The notes beneath the pieces are model-generated. The model worked only from the letters and a program-made list of their open reading frames with translations, was not told the DNA's origin and searched no databases. From NCBI RefSeq assembly GCF_009769755.1, contig NZ_SDWJ01000001.1, positions 310,001 through 374,000 on the forward strand: 64,000 nucleotides of DNA, given 5' to 3'. Of this stretch, positions 60,895-64,000 are shown piece after piece. Both the position numbers and the translations under genes were made by a program. The stretch's first letter is position 1. Each line of letters opens with the position of its first letter. The DNA is from Sphingorhabdus profundilacus (GTDB taxonomy: Bacteria; Pseudomonadota; Alphaproteobacteria; Sphingomonadales; Sphingomonadaceae).

Positions 60895-62205
60895 CTAATC
60901 CAGATCCCACGCCCGTTCGCCATGGCTGGCGATATCTAGCCCGTCGCGTTCCTGATCTTCGCCCACCCGCATCGGCAGGACCATCGAGACCATATAGCCG
61001 ATAATCAATGTCACCACGGCGGAATAAACCGCGACAATGGCGACGCCTTTTAGCTGGATCCACAATTGCGACGCCATGCCAGCGCCCTCGGCATAGCCGA
61101 CGCCGCCAAAGCTTTCGCTGGCAAATATCGCGAGCAGCAATGAACCGAGCATTCCGCCGACGCCATGTACCGCAAATACATCAAGCGAGTCGTCGATTTT
61201 CAACGTGCCCTTGATCAGGCCCACGCACCAGAAACACACCATCCCTGCCAAAAGGCCGATGATGATCGCCCCGCCCGGCCCGACGGTTCCGGCGGCGGGG
61301 GTGATGGTCGCCAGTCCAGCAACGGCACCGGTGGCAAAACCTACCGCCGTCGATTTTCCGACCTTGAACCGTTCGATCAGCATCCAGATCAAGGCTGCAA
61401 CCGATGCGGCGACATGGGTGTTGATGATCGCGCTCGCGGCCGCATCATTCGCCGCAAGCGCGGAGCCACCGTTGAAGCCGAACCAGCCGACCCATAACAG
61501 GCCTGCTCCGGCAACGGTCAACGCAGGGCTGTGTGGCAACATCAATGTTTTGGGAAAACCGATCCGCTTGCCCAGCATCAGGGCGACGACAAGTGCGGAA
61601 ATTCCTGCGGTGGTGTGCACCACGATGCCGCCGGCAAAATCGATAACACCCTGTTCGGCCAGAAACCCGCCGCCCCATACCCAGCGCGTGACCGGGATAT
61701 AGACGAGCAGAGACCACAGCGCGCTAAAGGCGACGACCCAGCCGAAACGTGCGCGTTCCACCCATGCGCCAACGATCAGGGCGGGCGTGATGATGGCAAA
61801 GGTCATCTGGAAAAGGGCAAAGGCCAGTTCGCCGATGGATTGGTCTTCACGCACCGAATCCAGCAATCCGCCAAACATGAAGTTTTCAGGTGATCCGATA
61901 TAACTGTTGCCGTTAACCGAAAAGGCAAGGCTATAGCCAATGGCGATCCAGATCACCGAGGCTACGGCCGCAATCGCGCCGCATTGCACGAGCACCGACA
62001 GGAAATTCTTGGCGCGAACAAGGCCGCCGTAAAACAAGGCCAGTCCGGGGATCGTCATCATCAGCACGAGGGCGGACGCCGTCAAAATCCATGCGCTGTC
62101 ACCGCTATTCGCCTCTGGCACAATGATTGCGGCGTCCTGAGCAAAGGCAGGTGTCGCCGCCAAGGCGCCAAATACAAGCAATGAATACAGGATTTTCGTG
62201 ACCAT
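60895..62205 (-). CDS. amt: Ammonium transporter
   Basis: Ammonium channel of the inner membrane, 436 residues with a cleavable signal peptide (ILYSLLVFGALAATPAFA) and eleven helices. The pore and family signature are MTIPGLALFYGGLVRAKN (about 50-67), VWGGGFLAEQGVIDFAGGIVVHTTAGI and the twin-His lining residues in VVHTTAG and VHGVGG. The C-terminal tail REDQERDGLDIASHGERAWD is the P-II contact. No glnK accompanies it, unlike in most bacteria; a P-II protein must be encoded elsewhere. Confidence 0.95.
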   Translation of the reverse strand: MVTKILYSLLVFGALAATPAFAQDAAIIVPEANSGDSAWILTASALVLMMTIPGLALFYGGLVRAKNFLSVLVQCGAIAAVASVIWIAIGYSLAFSVNGNSYIGSPENFMFGGLLDSVREDQSIGELAFALFQMTFAIITPALIVGAWVERARFGWVVAFSALWSLLVYIPVTRWVWGGGFLAEQGVIDFAGGIVVHTTAGISALVVALMLGKRIGFPKTLMLPHSPALTVAGAGLLWVGWFGFNGGSALAANDAAASAIINTHVAASVAALIWMLIERFKVGKSTAVGFATGAVAGLATITPAAGTVGPGGAIIIGLLAGMVCFWCVGLIKGTLKIDDSLDVFAVHGVGGMLGSLLLAIFASESFGGVGYAEGAGMASQLWIQLKGVAIVAVYSAVVTLIIGYMVSMVLPMRVGEDQERDGLDIASHGERAWDLD

Positions 62206-62288
62206 GTCCGCTCCTTCGCCTCTTATTTTCTGAAGCGCGTCCTAAGACACAGAAAGCGGATGCTCAATGCTTTTAATAGGTCCTGACC

Positions 62289-63305
62289 CTAAGACCAGCC
62301 GTCCAGCACCTGATCCGAAGGGCGGTGACCGTCGGCCCACATCCGGATATTGGCGATAACCCTTTCGCCCGATGCGCCACGTCCTTCAAAAGTCGCACTG
62401 CCCAAATGCGGAAGCAGGACGACATTGGGGAGGGTGAGCAGCCGGGCGTCGACCGCAGGTTCGTGTGTGTAAACATCAAGCCCTGCGCCTGCGATCCGGC
62501 CCTCTTCCAAGGCGTCCATCAAAGCCTCTTCATCGATCAGTTCGCCGCGCGAGCTGTTGATGATATAGGCATCCGGCTTCATCAGGGCGATCCGCTGTGC
62601 GTTGATGATCCGGTCCGTCTCGCCAGTCAGCGGACAGTGCAGCGAAATAATGTCAGCGCGCGCGACCAGACGGTCAAGATCGGGTTCGAAGCCGACGCCC
62701 AATTCCTCCTCGACACTTGCGGGTAAACGGTGGCGTTTATTATAGATGATGTTCAGGCCGAAAGCCTTGGCACGGATGGCCACGGCCTCTCCGATCCGTC
62801 CGAAACCGATGATGCCCAATGTCTTTCCGCCGATCCGGTGTCCGAGCATGGCCGTCGGGCTCCATCCTTGCCAAGCCCCGCTTCGCATCATCCGGTGCCC
62901 TTCGCCCAAGCGACGCGGAACATTGAGGATAAGGGCCATGGTCAGGTCGGCCGTGTCATCGGTAAATACGCCGGGTGTGTTGGTCACCATGATGCCCTTG
63001 GCCTTGGCCGCCGCCAGATCGATATGGTTCACTCCTGCGCCATAATTGGCGATCAGTTTCAGGCGGGGCGGTGCCGCAGCGATCAGGTCGGCATCAATGC
63101 GGTCAGTCACGGTGGGTACCAAAACGTCGCAATCCGCCATCGCTTCGGCAAGTTGCTGACGCGTCATGGGGGTATCATCGCCGTTGAACGCCGCGTCAAA
63201 AAGCTCCGCCATTCTGTGTTCGACCGCTGGCAACAGCTTGCGGGTTACACGGATCTGGGGGCGTTCGATGCGGCTGAGTTCTGGCATTGACCGAGTAAAG
63301 CGCAT
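62289..63305 (-). CDS. D-2-hydroxyacid dehydrogenase (glyoxylate/hydroxypyruvate reductase type)
   Basis: NAD(P)-dependent reductase of 338 residues. The dinucleotide fold has GFGRIGEAVAIRAKAFG with GxGxxG. The catalytic Arg is in INSSRGELIDEEAL, the Glu in GAGLDVYTHEP-type GLDVYTHEP and the His in LLPHLGSATFEGR. The family covers glyoxylate, hydroxypyruvate and related acids; exact substrate is unknown. An extra N-terminal tail (about 15 residues) suggests an inner start at MPELSRIERP (63284). Confidence 0.9.
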   Translation of the reverse strand: MRFTRSMPELSRIERPQIRVTRKLLPAVEHRMAELFDAAFNGDDTPMTRQQLAEAMADCDVLVPTVTDRIDADLIAAAPPRLKLIANYGAGVNHIDLAAAKAKGIMVTNTPGVFTDDTADLTMALILNVPRRLGEGHRMMRSGAWQGWSPTAMLGHRIGGKTLGIIGFGRIGEAVAIRAKAFGLNIIYNKRHRLPASVEEELGVGFEPDLDRLVARADIISLHCPLTGETDRIINAQRIALMKPDAYIINSSRGELIDEEALMDALEEGRIAGAGLDVYTHEPAVDARLLTLPNVVLLPHLGSATFEGRGASGERVIANIRMWADGHRPSDQVLDGWS

Positions 63306-63382
63306 TTCGGTCCGGCGTCAAGACAGCATGGTTGCACTGTCGGTAAAGCTTACAGTATAGAGTCTGCGTTTGGGATAAGATC

Positions 63383-63868
63383 ATGGCAATTCAGTCGAAA
63401 AATATTTGGCAAGGCGCGGCCATTTTAAGCGCGCTATGTTGGTCCGCCACCGGACATGGTCAGGCACAGCAAAAGACACCCTATTGGGCCTCCATTGATG
63501 AGCAGGAGGCCAGAATGCGGACGGGTCCGAGTACCGAATTTCCGGTGAAATGGATCTATAAACGTCAGAATTTGCCTGTAAAAGTAGTCGCGATTCATAG
63601 TGTCTGGCGCAAGGTGGAAGATCCTGATGGTGATCAGGGCTGGGTGCATGTGCGCTTGCTGAGCCCGAAACGCACTGCCATTGTGACCGGCACCGGCAAT
63701 GGCACCTTGCGCGACAGCCCGCATGAAAATGCCCGGGTTGCATGGCGTGTGGAACCCGGCGTGGTCGGCTATATTGACGATTGCGAAAAAGGCTGGTGCC
63801 GCTTTGAAAATGCCGGACGGTTCGGCTTTATCGAAGCCAACCGGCTTTGGGGAGATGAGCTGCCTTAG
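63383..63868 (+). CDS. Exported SH3-domain protein
   Basis: A 161-residue protein with a signal peptide ending near ATGHGQAQ. Two bacterial SH3-like segments follow: ARMRTGPSTEFPVKWIYKR, then GTLRDSPHENARVAWRVEPG and a final GFIEANRLWG. These domains usually bind peptidoglycan or other ligands in the periplasm. There is no catalytic motif, so the role is unknown. The stop overlaps the end of the convergent gene by 4 bp. Confidence 0.85.
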   Translation: MAIQSKNIWQGAAILSALCWSATGHGQAQQKTPYWASIDEQEARMRTGPSTEFPVKWIYKRQNLPVKVVAIHSVWRKVEDPDGDQGWVHVRLLSPKRTAIVTGTGNGTLRDSPHENARVAWRVEPGVVGYIDDCEKGWCRFENAGRFGFIEANRLWGDELP

Positions 63869-64000
63869 CGCGAAAAAGCGGGCACCGTATCTACGACGCT
63901 CTTGTCACTGCGCCCCACCACTTCGGCAAATTTCGCATGATATTTGGCATTTTCGGTGCCCATCCATTTATCCCACCATGTAAAATACAATCCATAATTG
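63865..64000 (-). CDS. Sterol desaturase / fatty acid hydroxylase family protein (C-terminal part)
   Basis: Only the last 44 residues are in the window, read in the frame that ends at the TAA (complement 63865-63867): NYGLYFTWWDKWMGTENAKYH, then a tail ending in AFSR. NYGLYFTWWDRWMGTE is the C-terminal pattern of membrane di-iron hydroxylases of this superfamily, close to the last metal-ligand region. The gene starts beyond the right edge. Confidence 0.72.
   Translation of the reverse strand, partial: NYGLYFTWWDKWMGTENAKYHAKFAEVVGRSDKSVVDTVPAFSR

Overview
The window reads as an ordinary chromosomal segment of an alphaproteobacterium of the order Sphingomonadales, most like Sphingorhabdus, Sphingopyxis or Parasphingorhabdus. 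Pointers are the mutM-rpsT-dnaA order, the secB/TimA-like/mltA/Smr block, the DUF721-mutY block next to smc, DUF1489, the Tat-exported serine hydrolase, and intergenic palindromes whose chance translations read 'LNLFQGL' or 'HAELVSAS'. Base composition is moderate to high GC. No rRNA, tRNA, prophage, integrase, insertion sequence or CRISPR array was found. The genus is an inference; the order is fairly secure.

Layout. 0-5 kb: ubiE (cut by the window edge), mutM, rpsT, dnaA, a zinc-ribbon/SH3 membrane protein and a DUF4136 lipoprotein. 5-12.6 kb: trpS, murJ and secB on the minus strand, then a TimA-like protein, mltA and a Smr protein on the plus strand, then dapE. 12.6-19.4 kb: a PAS_5-like protein, then a small sugar locus of glycerol kinase overlapping an SGLT-type Na+/solute symporter, divergent from a GH36 alpha-galactosidase. 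19.4-22 kb: an overlapping pair, a radical SAM/HhH protein and a DUF4130-UdgX fusion, a probable DNA modification or repair unit of unknown chemistry. 22.0-22.7 kb: a repeat cluster. 22.7-34 kb: alpha/beta hydrolase, smc, two DsbA-like proteins, DUF721/DciA, mutY, serine hydrolase, nudC, DUF1489 and mgtE. 34-44 kb: peptidylprolyl isomerase, EF-hand protein, PhzF, cation diffusion facilitator, pdxH, DUF4281, DnaJ, YihY, fabI, a tandemly duplicated DUF4160/DUF2442 module, a VOC protein and aroC. 44-48.6 kb: the rpmH-rnpA-yidD-yidC-engB block. 49.4-53.4 kb: assimilatory sulfate reduction and siroheme genes (cobA, DUF2849, sulfite reductase, DUF934, cysH). 53.7-64 kb: astD, selO, a glycosyltransferase, a nitronate-monooxygenase-like protein, PilZ, acyl-CoA dehydrogenase, amt, a 2-hydroxyacid dehydrogenase, an SH3 protein and the end of a sterol-desaturase-family gene.

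Points of most interest: (1) the radical SAM plus DUF4130-UdgX pair; (2) the glycerol kinase/symporter/alpha-galactosidase locus, which would fit uptake and splitting of an alpha-galactosylglycerol such as floridoside; (3) a 90-bp palindromic repeat sitting exactly in frame (30 codons) near the start of cysH; (4) a family of about 142-bp elements with terminal inverted repeats, three long copies plus shorter relatives; (5) two adjacent copies of a DUF4160/DUF2442 toxin-antitoxin-like pair; (6) a perfect 12-bp-arm inverted repeat just before the acyl-CoA dehydrogenase; (7) a cluster of GANTC sites upstream of dnaA. All positions were read by eye; identities and family names come from motif recognition, not from a database search.
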